A stretch of DNA of 32,057 nucleotides, taken from Candidatus Berkelbacteria bacterium. Its GTDB lineage: Bacteria; Patescibacteriota; UBA1384; 2-12-FULL-50-11. Each line of letters starts with the position of its first letter. Positions within the stretch are counted from its first letter, which is position 1. The stretch is from NCBI GenBank assembly GCA_024654065.1, contig JANLIQ010000047.1, forward strand, positions 1-32,057, given 5' to 3'. The notes under the pieces are model-generated. The model was given only the letters and a program-made list of their open reading frames with translations, ran no database searches and was not told where the DNA came from. The position numbers and the translations under genes were made by a program. Shown here in pieces: positions 1 to 8,984 of this stretch.

Positions 1-15
1 TACTCCCGACAAGCA

Positions 16-44
16 TTGACTATTTAGAGGAAATAAGGTACAAT
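16..44 (+). promoter_or_regulatory. sigma70-type promoter, leaderless start for the DUF192 gene
   Basis: TTGACT (16-21), 17-bp spacer, TACAAT (39-44), ATG at 52. Confidence 0.75.
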
Positions 45-51
45 CTCGGCA

Positions 52-552
52 ATGAAAAGCAAACTCATTAGTTTTGGAATATTGTCGGCACTAGTAATAG
101 TAGCCGGATTTGGTGTTAACCAAATTAAAACAAATCCAAGAACAACTCTTAGCGCCGAGACCGTTCAATACGCTCGTAGTGCCGTCCGGATTGGGGATAA
201 AACTTTTAGCGTTGAACTTGCCTTGACTCCAGAGCAGCAGTCTCTTGGTCTTGGTGAGCGTGACAGTTTAGCAAAAAACTCTGGAATGCTGTTTGTTTTC
301 AAACCAGCTGGTCAAGAAACTTTTTGGATGAAAGATATGCGTTTCGACCTAGATATGGTTTGGATTGCCGAAGGTAAAATTGTAGATATCTCACGACATG
401 TCCCGGCTCCTAAGGAAGGAATGAAAACTGAGAATTTACCTACTTACTCTCCTAATTCTGAAGTTGACTACGTCTTGGAAATTAATTCTGGTGAAGCCGA
501 CGAAATGAATATTGGTGACCGTGTTGAAGTCGTCAACTCTTCTCAAGTTTAA
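52..552 (+). CDS. DUF192 family secreted/membrane-anchored protein
   Basis: N-terminal hydrophobic segment; LTPEQQSLGLGERDSLAKNSGMLFVF...FWMKDMRFDLDMVWI is the DUF192 pattern. Confidence 0.85.
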   Translation: MKSKLISFGILSALVIVAGFGVNQIKTNPRTTLSAETVQYARSAVRIGDKTFSVELALTPEQQSLGLGERDSLAKNSGMLFVFKPAGQETFWMKDMRFDLDMVWIAEGKIVDISRHVPAPKEGMKTENLPTYSPNSEVDYVLEINSGEADEMNIGDRVEVVNSSQV

Positions 553-1301
553 CCTCCGTAGATTTTCAGCCAAGCCATAATTGCCACTCCAGCAACTATG
601 GCAAGTAATTGCATTAGTGAGCGACTCGGTCGCGTTTCTTTATGTAGTGGTGGAAGTAAATCTACTGCAGCAATATATAAAAATCCCCCGGCAGTCAGAG
701 GAATAGCGTAAGTTACTAATGCCTCTAAGCGACTACCTAGTAGTAGTGCCAAGACCGTTCCCACTACTGCTGTTAACCCAGTGGCGAAATTAAGCCAAAG
801 AGCTCTCTTTCGAGTAAATCCAGCGCTAATCAATACCCCAAAATCTCCAATCTCCTGGGGGATTTCATGCAGAATCACCGCCAGAGTTGTTGCAATTCCA
901 AGAGGGATTGAAACAAGGTAAGAAACTCCGATTAGTACCCCGTCTATAAAATTATGCATTGCGTCAGAAACTAAATTTATGTAGCCAACGGGGTGGATAT
1001 GTACCCCCGACTCTTCGTCGTGGTGATGATGCCAGTGGAAGTACTTTTCGACTAGAAAAAAGAGTAAAAATCCAGCCATAACTAGGTAAGCAACAGTTAG
1101 CTCGCTATCGAAGGATGTGTAGGCCTCTGGCAACAGATGAATCAGGGTGTCACCAAAAAGAGCGCCGACCGCCAGACTAACTAAAACAAAGACGATTCGG
1201 TTGAGTACCTCTCGCTTGATAGATAAAACAATAGCTCCGATTAAGGAGATCAGACTGACAGCAATTACGCTAAGCAAACTGTATAACCAAACTTCGCTCA
1301 T
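549..1301 (-). CDS. ZIP-family metal transporter
   Basis: Multi-TM protein with His-rich loop (HWHHHHDEE) and HNFIDGVLIG / HEIPQEIGDFGVL motifs. Confidence 0.88.
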   Translation of the reverse strand: MSEVWLYSLLSVIAVSLISLIGAIVLSIKREVLNRIVFVLVSLAVGALFGDTLIHLLPEAYTSFDSELTVAYLVMAGFLLFFLVEKYFHWHHHHDEESGVHIHPVGYINLVSDAMHNFIDGVLIGVSYLVSIPLGIATTLAVILHEIPQEIGDFGVLISAGFTRKRALWLNFATGLTAVVGTVLALLLGSRLEALVTYAIPLTAGGFLYIAAVDLLPPLHKETRPSRSLMQLLAIVAGVAIMAWLKIYGG

Positions 1302-1307
1302 CTAGGG

Positions 1308-1314
1308 TATATTA
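1308..1314. promoter_or_regulatory. overlapping divergent -10 elements (bidirectional promoter)
   Basis: TATATT (+, 1308-1313) and TAATAT (-, 1314-1309), each 7 nt from its ATG (1321 +, 1301 -). Confidence 0.6.
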
Positions 1315-1320
1315 ACAGCG

Positions 1321-1635
1321 ATGAGCTTCAAGGAGCAAGTAATAAAGAAAATTAAAGAGATTCCAAGCGGGAAAGTAGCGACGTACGGCCAGATCGCAGC
1401 ATTGGCTGGTAGTCCTCGGGGAGCGTTGATGGTTGGGCGTACTTTGCGTTACGCCAGCGAAAACGAAAAATTACCTTGGCAGAGAGTTATTAACTCGAAA
1501 GGGAGAATCTCGATTGTTAATATGAGCTACCCGGCTGAGCTTCAAGCACAGTTACTTCAAGAAGAGGGGGTAGTGGTTGAGAAACGAATCGACAGTTACT
1601 ACATTAATTTAAGTCGATTCCTCTGGCGGATTTGA
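1321..1635 (+). CDS. MGMT-fold alkyltransferase-like protein without the active-site Cys
   Basis: IPSGKVATYGQIAALAG and PWQRVI where O6-alkylguanine transferases have PCHRV. Confidence 0.8.
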   Translation: MSFKEQVIKKIKEIPSGKVATYGQIAALAGSPRGALMVGRTLRYASENEKLPWQRVINSKGRISIVNMSYPAELQAQLLQEEGVVVEKRIDSYYINLSRFLWRI

Positions 1636-1659
1636 CAACCACCAGGTCGCGACTAAACT
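1632..1659 (+). promoter_or_regulatory. promoter, leaderless start for ORF 1666
   Basis: TTGACA, 16 bp, TAAACT, 6 nt, ATG. Confidence 0.6.
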
Positions 1660-1665
1660 ATATAT

Positions 1666-2013
1666 ATGGCAGACAAAAAGCAAAAATCTTGGGGTGAGTT
1701 AGCGTTCTTGTTTGGAATCGCGTTGGCAATAGTCTTGAGTTTTTTTCCTGATACTTCCGATCGAACGACGCCGGGACTAGTTTTGGCCATCCTTGGCCTA
1801 ATCGTTGGGTTCTTCAATATCACTTACAAAGAAACTAGTAGTTTCCTAGTGGCGGCTATTGTTCTGTTGTTGGTCGGTAGTGCTGGACTCGATTTTCTGC
1901 CTTATATCGGCGACTGGCTCGGTACGGCCTTCATTAATATCAGCCATTTTGTGGCTCCAGCCGCGATGATTGTCGCCTTCAAAACCGTTATCGATCTGGC
2001 TAAAAACAGCTGA
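1666..2013 (+). CDS. small multi-TM membrane protein
   Basis: Several hydrophobic helices over 115 aa; intact ORF behind a promoter. Confidence 0.7.
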   Translation: MADKKQKSWGELAFLFGIALAIVLSFFPDTSDRTTPGLVLAILGLIVGFFNITYKETSSFLVAAIVLLLVGSAGLDFLPYIGDWLGTAFINISHFVAPAAMIVAFKTVIDLAKNS

Positions 2014-2056
2014 TTCTGGTCATTCAGGGCAAAATTTGAGAAAATACACCCGTTAT

Positions 2057-2127
2057 GCGGGAATAGTTTAATGGTAGAACGAGAGATTTCCAATCTTTCG
2101 GCACGGGTTCGATTCCCGTTTCCCGCT
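2057..2127 (+). tRNA. tRNA-Gly(TCC)
   Basis: Acceptor GCGGGAA/TTCCCGC, anticodon arm AGAGA-TTTCCAA-TCTTT, T arm ACGGG-TTCGATT-CCCGT; no encoded CCA. Confidence 0.93.
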
Positions 2128-2166
2128 CAATGATCTGATTTCCAGTTCAGACAGATCCCGTACGCA

Positions 2167-2195
2167 TTGAGCCCTCTTTTCATTTTTGCTATGGT
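2167..2195 (+). promoter_or_regulatory. promoter of TA-like pair
   Basis: TTGAGC, 17 bp, extended -10 TGCTATGGT, ATG 6 nt downstream. Confidence 0.55.
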
Positions 2196-2201
2196 AAAAC
2201 C

Positions 2202-2426
2202 ATGAAATATAGTCAGCTTATTTCTACCGAGCCGAACAAGCGCAGTGGCAAGCCCACTATCCGAGGTTCGCGTATTACCGTTTATGACGTTCTTTCCTAC
2301 CTCGCCGCCGGTCAAACTGCCGACCAGATCGTAGCGGACTTTCCCTCTCTTACTAAGGAGGATATTTTAGCCTGTTTAAGTTACGCCGCCGAGCACGAAA
2401 AACAATCTTTTGTTACTCATGCATGA
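2202..2426 (+). CDS. DUF433 family antitoxin-like protein
   Basis: KRSGKPTIRGSRITVYDVLSYLAAGQTADQIVADFPSLTKEDILACLSYAAEH is the DUF433 pattern. Confidence 0.88.
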   Translation: MKYSQLISTEPNKRSGKPTIRGSRITVYDVLSYLAAGQTADQIVADFPSLTKEDILACLSYAAEHEKQSFVTHA

Positions 2427-2755
2427 GATTGCTATTTGATCACAATCTCTCTCCCCGACTCGTAAATTATCTACAAAATGATTTTCCCGACTCTTCACAT
2501 GTAGCACTCCTGGATCTTGAACGCTCTTCAGATCAAGCAGTTTGGCAATACGCCAAGACCCATAGCTACATCATTGTTAGTAAAGATACCGACTTCAATG
2601 ATTTCGTGACGCTTTTTGGTTTTCCGCCTAAAGTGATATGGCTACGGGTTGGCAACTGCACCACATCACAGGTACTCAAGATACTTCAGACGCAAAAAGA
2701 AACGCTCCATCAATTCAGTAACGATCCAGCTTCGGGTCTTCTACTGATAGTATAG
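2423..2755 (+). CDS. DUF5615 (PIN-like) putative toxin
   Basis: LLFDHNLSPRLV...IIVSKDTDFNDF...PKVIWLRVGNC; overlaps DUF433 gene by 4 nt. Confidence 0.87.
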   Translation: MRLLFDHNLSPRLVNYLQNDFPDSSHVALLDLERSSDQAVWQYAKTHSYIIVSKDTDFNDFVTLFGFPPKVIWLRVGNCTTSQVLKILQTQKETLHQFSNDPASGLLLIV

Positions 2756-2787
2756 GGGTTGATCTGGGGAAGCAATGTATCTAAATC

Positions 2788-3207
2788 ATGATGGCTGAAA
2801 GAAGGTTACCTAAAGTTGGGGTGGGTGTGATTATCCGCAAAAATGGAAAGGTTTTGTTTGGGCAGCGTCTCAACGCCCATGGACACGGAACTTGGTCGTT
2901 TCCTGGTGGACACTTGGAATTTGGCGAAACATTTGAGCATTGTGCTAAACGGGAGGTGGCCGAGGAAGCCGGTGTAACGATTCAATTCGTTAAAATTGGT
3001 CCGGTAACAAATGACATTCATAAACGCGAGGATAAGCACTATGTCACAGTTTTTGTAATTTGCGATTGGGTAGGTGGAGTGGCTAAAAACCTTGAGCCGG
3101 ACAAGCTCCGACAGTGGAAATGGGTTAAGTGGGGCAAACTACCCCAACCTCAGTTCCTGCCGGTTGAGCAACTCCTGGCCACTGGATACTCGCCATTTAC
3201 CGACTAA
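2788..3207 (+). CDS. NUDIX hydrolase
   Basis: GGHLEFGETFEHCAKREVAEEAGV Nudix box. Confidence 0.93.
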   Translation: MMAERRLPKVGVGVIIRKNGKVLFGQRLNAHGHGTWSFPGGHLEFGETFEHCAKREVAEEAGVTIQFVKIGPVTNDIHKREDKHYVTVFVICDWVGGVAKNLEPDKLRQWKWVKWGKLPQPQFLPVEQLLATGYSPFTD

Positions 3208-3245
3208 GTCTCGACATTCCTAAAAATATCGTTATACTGAAATCC

Positions 3246-3602
3246 ATGTCTAAAACCGTTCGAATTATATTAATTATTGCCTTCATTATTTTTGTTGCCG
3301 GGATCACCTGGGCAATTATAGCTACTCGTAACAACAAAAAAGACACGGCTACAAAAACCGCTAATACACCGACACTGGTTGGTACGCCTAGCTCAACAAC
3401 CACACCAGCCGTAACAACTCCCGCCACAACGACTCCGTCAACACCAACCCCGCCAGTATCAAAACCTGCCCCTAAGAAGCCCGCCCCGAAGTATCGAATT
3501 GTATTTACTGAAGAAACAACCGAAGAGGTTTCGGCCAGCGCTTGGGCATCAGCCGGAACAAACGCTGACGGTTCTGCCTGGGCTTACGCTTACGCAGAGT
3601 GA
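3246..3602 (+). CDS. membrane-anchored Thr/Pro-rich hypothetical protein
   Basis: N-terminal TM, low-complexity T/P/K stretch; -10 TATACT 7 nt before ATG. Confidence 0.6.
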   Translation: MSKTVRIILIIAFIIFVAGITWAIIATRNNKKDTATKTANTPTLVGTPSSTTTPAVTTPATTTPSTPTPPVSKPAPKKPAPKYRIVFTEETTEEVSASAWASAGTNADGSAWAYAYAE

Positions 3603-3603
3603 G

Positions 3604-5310
3604 TTATTTCTTCAGTAACTCCACGAACACTTCGCTCGGTACTTCGACCCGACCAAGTTGTCGCATTCTTTTTTTACCTTTGCGCTGTTTGTCTAGCAGT
3701 TTGTTTTTTCGTGTTACGTCACCACCATAGAGTTTAGCGGTGACATCCTTACGCACAGCCGATATATCACTTCGGGCAATTATCTTTCCTCCAATAGCCG
3801 CCTGAAGTGTGACTTCGAAATTCTGACGAGGGATTAACTCTTTTAGTTTTTCAACCAATCGGCGACCGTAGGATTCCGCCTTGCTTCTTACCATGTATTG
3901 AGTTAAGGCATCGATCTTATCTCCCGCCACAAGCAAATCAACGGCGACTAAGTCTGCTGGTCTGTAATCTTTAAGTTGGTAATCCATGGATGCATAGCCA
4001 GAAGTTACGGATTTTAATTTGTCGTAAAAATCACTTATAACTTCCGAGAGTGGCGCTTCGTAGTGGCAAACCACTCGATCGGCAACATACTCAACATTAA
4101 TAAATACGGCTCTATTTTGAGAAACCAGATCACTAACTGCACCGTAATGCTCCTGGGGGCAAACCACTTCCAGCTCCACCCACGGCTCCATCCATTGCTC
4201 ATCCTCCTGTTTGTAGGCTACTGATGGGGTTGTTACTAGGATATTGATGTCAAACTCTCTATTAAGTCGTTCTTTTATAATCTCCAGATGAAGCAGTCCT
4301 AGAAATCCGATGCTGTAACCTGGGCCCAAAGCTTTTGAGCTAACTGGCTCGTAGGAAAGCGAGGCGTCGGAGAGTTTAAGTTTATCTAATGCTACCGTTA
4401 ACTCTCGTTCCTTACCTGGTTCAGGAAAGAACGAAGCGTAGATCATTGGTTTTGAGGTTTTGTACCCTGGTAGAGCGCTTGTCGCACCGGAGGCAACAAT
4501 TGTGTCACCAACCCGACAATCATGAACCGTTTTTAAGCCGGTCGCGACATAACCAATCTCACCACTTTCCAGGTGTCCGTTATCTATTCTTTTTATTTGT
4601 AGGTACCCAGACTGAAGACAGTCAAAGGCGGCACCAGTTGCTTTCATCAATAACGGTTGGTTCTTCTTTAAGTGACCGCTCACAACCTTTACGTAAGCAA
4701 CGACGCCTAAGAATACATCAAAAAAAGAATCAAAAACCAACGCTTGTAGCGGTTCCTCTGGATGCGGTTTGGGTGGAGGGATCCTTTTAGCAATCGCCTC
4801 TAATAACTCATCAACTCCCTCACCAGTTTTACCAGAAACAAAGCAAATATCATCCTCATCACATTTCAGAGCTTTTACTAATTGTTGGGCAGTAACTTCT
4901 GCTTGGGCATGAGGTAGATCTATTTTATTAACAACCGGGACAATTACTAAGTGGCTATCTTTGGCTAAGTGAAGGTTTGTTAGAGTTTGGGCTTGGATAC
5001 CCTGGCTGGCGTCAACAAGCAGCAACACTCCCTCAACCGCTGCGAGCGAACGAGAAACTTCGTAACCGAAATCTACATGTCCCGGAGTGTCTATTAAGTT
5101 TAGTTGGTATTTTTTACCATCGTGCTCATAAAACATTCTGGCAGGATTAAGCTTTATGGTGATACCTTTTTCCCGCTCTAATTCCATGGTGTCGAGTAAT
5201 TGATCTCCCGAGCCGACCTTAACTGTGCCTGTTTTTTCAAGCAAACGATCGGCAAGCGTTGACTTACCGTGATCTACATGAGCAATAACAGCAAAATTCC
5301 GAATCTCCAT
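3604..5310 (-). CDS. lepA: elongation factor 4
   Basis: IAHVDHGKSTLADRL, full-length GTPase with C-terminal GGDVTRKNKLLDKQRKGKKRMR. Confidence 0.97.
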   Translation of the reverse strand: MEIRNFAVIAHVDHGKSTLADRLLEKTGTVKVGSGDQLLDTMELEREKGITIKLNPARMFYEHDGKKYQLNLIDTPGHVDFGYEVSRSLAAVEGVLLLVDASQGIQAQTLTNLHLAKDSHLVIVPVVNKIDLPHAQAEVTAQQLVKALKCDEDDICFVSGKTGEGVDELLEAIAKRIPPPKPHPEEPLQALVFDSFFDVFLGVVAYVKVVSGHLKKNQPLLMKATGAAFDCLQSGYLQIKRIDNGHLESGEIGYVATGLKTVHDCRVGDTIVASGATSALPGYKTSKPMIYASFFPEPGKERELTVALDKLKLSDASLSYEPVSSKALGPGYSIGFLGLLHLEIIKERLNREFDINILVTTPSVAYKQEDEQWMEPWVELEVVCPQEHYGAVSDLVSQNRAVFINVEYVADRVVCHYEAPLSEVISDFYDKLKSVTSGYASMDYQLKDYRPADLVAVDLLVAGDKIDALTQYMVRSKAESYGRRLVEKLKELIPRQNFEVTLQAAIGGKIIARSDISAVRKDVTAKLYGGDVTRKNKLLDKQRKGKKRMRQLGRVEVPSEVFVELLKK

Positions 5311-5345
5311 ACCTGTAATTTTACCTTAAAAAGCTATTACTGTCG

Positions 5346-5492
5346 TTACTTGGAGCTTTTCCAAATCCACCAGGCCGCAAGTAATACCACAACGACAGTG
5401 ACCAGTACCCACCCAAAACAACCCCAGTTAGTCCGGTACCGGAACTTATCTACTTCTCCGTAGAATGATGGGTTGTTCTGATTAGTTGCCAT
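5346..5492 (-). CDS. 48-aa single-TM small protein (not in supplied ORF track)
   Basis: Minus-strand ATG at 5492: MATNQNNPSFYGEVDKFRYRTNWGCFGWVLVTVVVVLLAAWWIWKSSK*; overlaps the murJ 3' end. Confidence 0.6.
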   Translation of the reverse strand: MATNQNNPSFYGEVDKFRYRTNWGCFGWVLVTVVVVLLAAWWIWKSSK

Positions 5493-7063
5493 TGTTCTAG
5501 ATTAAATAGCTTTGCCCAAAGCATGTAAGTAACCAGCCCACAAAAGAGACTAGCAAAAATTACAAACAAGTTTTGAGATGAAGGTCCGTCAAGAAGCATC
5601 GGGGAGAGAGCCGTAAAGACTTTATAAGAAACAAACATCACGGCCCCAGCGAATACTCCGCCAAAAAAGATGGCTAAGAAATTCTGGCGAGATTCGCTAT
5701 CCTTCCAAAGAACCGAAAAAGGCAGACCCAAGCTAAACCAAAGCAGTAGGGCGTTAATAGTTGAGCCAATAGAGAAAGCGAGCGCAAGTGCTGCTGGGCC
5801 TAGATCCGTAAGACGAACAAGCCAGACCGCCGATATCCAGGCTACGGCAATAGAAATCAAACTAAAGATCGTTGGTCGGACGGTATCAGACCGTGCGAAG
5901 TAAGAACGAGCCAAAACAAGGATTGAGCCCTGGAAAGGTAGAGAGAGAATGAAATAGCGAAAAGTTCGAACCGCCCACTCAGTTTCAAGCGGACTGATTG
6001 AGTGGCCAACGCTGATATATAGGTTGATAATCGGACGGCTAAAAATAAGCAAAAATATCGTTACCGGAACAAAGATAAAGATGATTAGTCGTATGGTTTT
6101 GCCGATCAATTCTTTGAATTCGGCATGATCATCTCTAGCTATATGGCGAGCAAAGTCTGGCAGAACCGCCATTGCCAAAGTATTTGCCAGAAGTAAAACC
6201 GGCGCTGTTTGTAAATCATCTGTTAGACGATATATGGATATTGAGCCCTGTGCTAAACGAGAGCCCAAGTGATAGAAAGCCAAAAGTAACATTTGATTAC
6301 CAGTTAGGGCGATTGCTCGAGGGATCATCACCTTCATGACATGGCGAACCTTGTCGTGACCAAAACCTAATGTGAAACTAAAACGCCAACCCAATCGGAA
6401 AAGCATCGGTAGCTGAACAAGAAAGTGAGCACTCGCCCCGACAATGACACCGGCCACCAATACCGATAAGCCGTACTGTGGGATTAAGAGCGCTCCGCAG
6501 ATGATGGCAATATTGTAGATGATCGGTGCGATCGCTGGGGTTGTGAAGTGGCGTTTGGCCTGCAGGGCGGAACTAGATAGCTGTGAGATGGTGAAGAAAA
6601 GCGGACTTAGTAGCAGAACTCTCGCTAGCTCTACTGTTGTTTTCATAGTCGATGCGTCAAACCCGGTCACAATCAGCGGTAACACGTAGGGCATAGCGAC
6701 GTAGAGAACTATCATGGCTCCAACAATTACTGTGAAACCTGTTGAAATTAGAATATTGAAAGTTCGCCAAAATTCATTATCATCACCGTCGGTGTCAATT
6801 TTTACTAGTAGCGGTAGAACGGCCGTCGCCAGAGCCCCAACAATTAAAAAGTTGTAAAACAGATCCGGCAGCACAAAGGCCGCATAATAACTATCCAGCG
6901 GTCCGATCGTTCCGTAAGTTAAACCAACCCGGTTAGCAATAATAACATTGCGTGCCAAACCTAAAACATTACTAATTAGCACTGTTACAAAAAGAATTCC
7001 TACAGCCTGCTTGAGGTTATGACTTCCCCAAAACAGACTGCTGATACGACGGATCGGTGACAT
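5450..7063 (-). CDS. murJ: lipid II flippase, MurJ/MviN family
   Basis: 537-aa polytopic protein with MVF-family features (RNVIIANRVG..., ALQAKRHFTTPAIAPIIYN). Confidence 0.9.
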   Translation of the reverse strand: MSPIRRISSLFWGSHNLKQAVGILFVTVLISNVLGLARNVIIANRVGLTYGTIGPLDSYYAAFVLPDLFYNFLIVGALATAVLPLLVKIDTDGDDNEFWRTFNILISTGFTVIVGAMIVLYVAMPYVLPLIVTGFDASTMKTTVELARVLLLSPLFFTISQLSSSALQAKRHFTTPAIAPIIYNIAIICGALLIPQYGLSVLVAGVIVGASAHFLVQLPMLFRLGWRFSFTLGFGHDKVRHVMKVMIPRAIALTGNQMLLLAFYHLGSRLAQGSISIYRLTDDLQTAPVLLLANTLAMAVLPDFARHIARDDHAEFKELIGKTIRLIIFIFVPVTIFLLIFSRPIINLYISVGHSISPLETEWAVRTFRYFILSLPFQGSILVLARSYFARSDTVRPTIFSLISIAVAWISAVWLVRLTDLGPAALALAFSIGSTINALLLWFSLGLPFSVLWKDSESRQNFLAIFFGGVFAGAVMFVSYKVFTALSPMLLDGPSSQNLFVIFASLFCGLVTYMLWAKLFNLEQWQLIRTTHHSTEK

Positions 7064-8389
7064 CTATCTGGACCGGGCTAATTTATAGAAGCCTAGTCCC
7101 AGTACAAACAGACCGGCGACTAGCGCCAAAATTAGATTAATAGTTTTTTGGTCTAGACTCAGGCCAAGAAGAGGCTGGTTCGTACTAACCTCGGCTGTAT
7201 CTAGACTTGGGTCAAAAATAACATCCGCTGTATTGTACTTTTGACCGTTAGATAGCAAGGCATAGTGAACCGTCTGCTTTTTGGCGTCAAGCGAGCTAAG
7301 TGCCGCCTGGTACAGACCGGCAACTTCACTAAATTCTGTTGCAGAAGATTCTTCGGTATCAGACTGTAGTGAGGGTTCGAGACCACCAATAACTTTACTT
7401 TCTTTGTCGTAGAAAACGGCGTAAGCCATCGTGTTAGTAGCCGAGCGGGCTGGAAAGACCGTTAGCTGAGCTCTTTCTATGATATTGGTTGAACTCATAA
7501 CTGGTAGCTCAAAACTTTTTATTTGTCCTAATACACGATTAGTTGCATTCTCGTCTTCCGCTACCACTTGATAGTAATACCTCGTACCTGCTTCTAACCC
7601 AGCTATCCTAATGGCCGCCTGATCGGTTCGGGTTGAGTAGTCTGCTCGATTACCAAGTGAGGCAGTTTGACCGAAAGCAACCGAAACTCTGGAAGGATGT
7701 TCAAGACGAACCAAAAGCATTGCTGAGTTAGGCGTTAAAATTTGTGAGGTAGATATAATACGCTGGCTAGAGAAAACTAGATCGTCTTGAGAAGTTACTC
7801 CTTCGACTTTTAATGAATTGCCACTTGGTGTAGGAGTGGCTGTGTTCGAAACGCGAACTTGGGTATCTACAACCGACTCAACGATATTTTCAACGCCTTT
7901 AGCGCCTGTGGTATTAGTTACGGCAAGTAATGTATTGACGGGTGTAAGCGAGAGATTAGTTGCCCCCTCGACCAAGCTCGTAATAGTTAGACGAACCAAT
8001 TCCATTCCCGTTGCAGCCTTGCTTATTTGAGTCTTGTTTTCCAGAGGCACTAGTACGAGTAGCAGCTTCCCATTATCTACTCTAGAAAGAACTTGCTTCC
8101 ATAATGCTGCTGGTTTAGTGTCGGTTGGTTTAAGAATTTTAGGATCAAAGTTAAGCTCAATTTGGACACCGGTAATATCGGCGGGAGCAGATAGATCAGC
8201 AAGGATATCTACATTGAAAGCTGTTTCTGGTTTGGCGTTAATAGTGGGTTGACTAAAGTATACCGTAGCCGTTGAAGAAGCCGCTTTAAAAACTATCCTG
8301 CTTAGTACTACCGAACCGACGATAAGGACTAATGTTACTACACTAACTAGAACAAAAGCTGTTCTGGTTGAAATCAAATTATGTCTCAT
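7064..8389 (-). CDS. cohesin-like domain surface protein with C-terminal TM anchor
   Basis: ATVYFSQPTINAKPETAFNVDILADLSAPADITGVQIELNFDPKIL cohesin-like start; fibronectin-like segment; C-terminal TM plus KLARSR. Confidence 0.75.
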   Translation of the reverse strand: MRHNLISTRTAFVLVSVVTLVLIVGSVVLSRIVFKAASSTATVYFSQPTINAKPETAFNVDILADLSAPADITGVQIELNFDPKILKPTDTKPAALWKQVLSRVDNGKLLLVLVPLENKTQISKAATGMELVRLTITSLVEGATNLSLTPVNTLLAVTNTTGAKGVENIVESVVDTQVRVSNTATPTPSGNSLKVEGVTSQDDLVFSSQRIISTSQILTPNSAMLLVRLEHPSRVSVAFGQTASLGNRADYSTRTDQAAIRIAGLEAGTRYYYQVVAEDENATNRVLGQIKSFELPVMSSTNIIERAQLTVFPARSATNTMAYAVFYDKESKVIGGLEPSLQSDTEESSATEFSEVAGLYQAALSSLDAKKQTVHYALLSNGQKYNTADVIFDPSLDTAEVSTNQPLLGLSLDQKTINLILALVAGLFVLGLGFYKLARSR

Positions 8390-8967
8390 AACTTGCTCCA
8401 GTTTTTTCCGTCGGGTCGGACTGCACCAGCTCGATAGTTGACTCTCGTCAAGCTCAAGTCTAATACACTAACTTTCTTATCTCGGTCTATATCGTTTGCA
8501 GTAATTTGAATTGGGTCGATACCAAAAAGAGCATTTGCAACAAGGGTTTCATCGATTGAGTCTATTACATTATCCCCGTTAACGTCCCCTAAGCTAGGAG
8601 CGTATTGGTAGCGTCCCTTAACAGAGTCGATCTGTAACCTAAAGGCTAGGGCATTGGGTAATTTAACAAATAGCTGTCGTGGTTCACTAGCAAGCTCTAA
8701 AATTTCTTTTAATACTACGTAGCGACACTCATCTACGACCAGCTGTTTATCAAATAAAGCTTTTTCGGAGGTCTTAGTATTTGGTTCGAAAATAGCAACC
8801 TGGGCCTGTAGGGGACAGTATTGGTCAGGAAGGTTGGTTAGCTCAATAACGCCCTGGCGCTGTTGGGACGTGGATGGTCTCAACATAATATACGCTGCGA
8901 ACATTAACGCGACCACAACCAGGGCAATAATATATTTAAAACGCACCATCAGATTCCAGATTACCAC
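8386..8967 (-). CDS. dockerin-like domain protein with N-terminal TM
   Basis: GDVNGDNVIDSIDETLVANALFG...NDIDRDKKVSVLDLSLTRVNY: two dockerin type I-like Ca-binding repeats. Confidence 0.8.
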   Translation of the reverse strand: MVIWNLMVRFKYIIALVVVALMFAAYIMLRPSTSQQRQGVIELTNLPDQYCPLQAQVAIFEPNTKTSEKALFDKQLVVDECRYVVLKEILELASEPRQLFVKLPNALAFRLQIDSVKGRYQYAPSLGDVNGDNVIDSIDETLVANALFGIDPIQITANDIDRDKKVSVLDLSLTRVNYRAGAVRPDGKNWSKL

Positions 8968-8984
8968 TTATAGGCCTTCTGTTC

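Noticed and set aside
2423-2428. Alternative genetic code (UGA = Gly/Trp) as in some CPR lineages
   Set aside because: TGA is used as a normal stop (for example the DUF433 gene and ORF 3246-3602), and proteins end at expected lengths.
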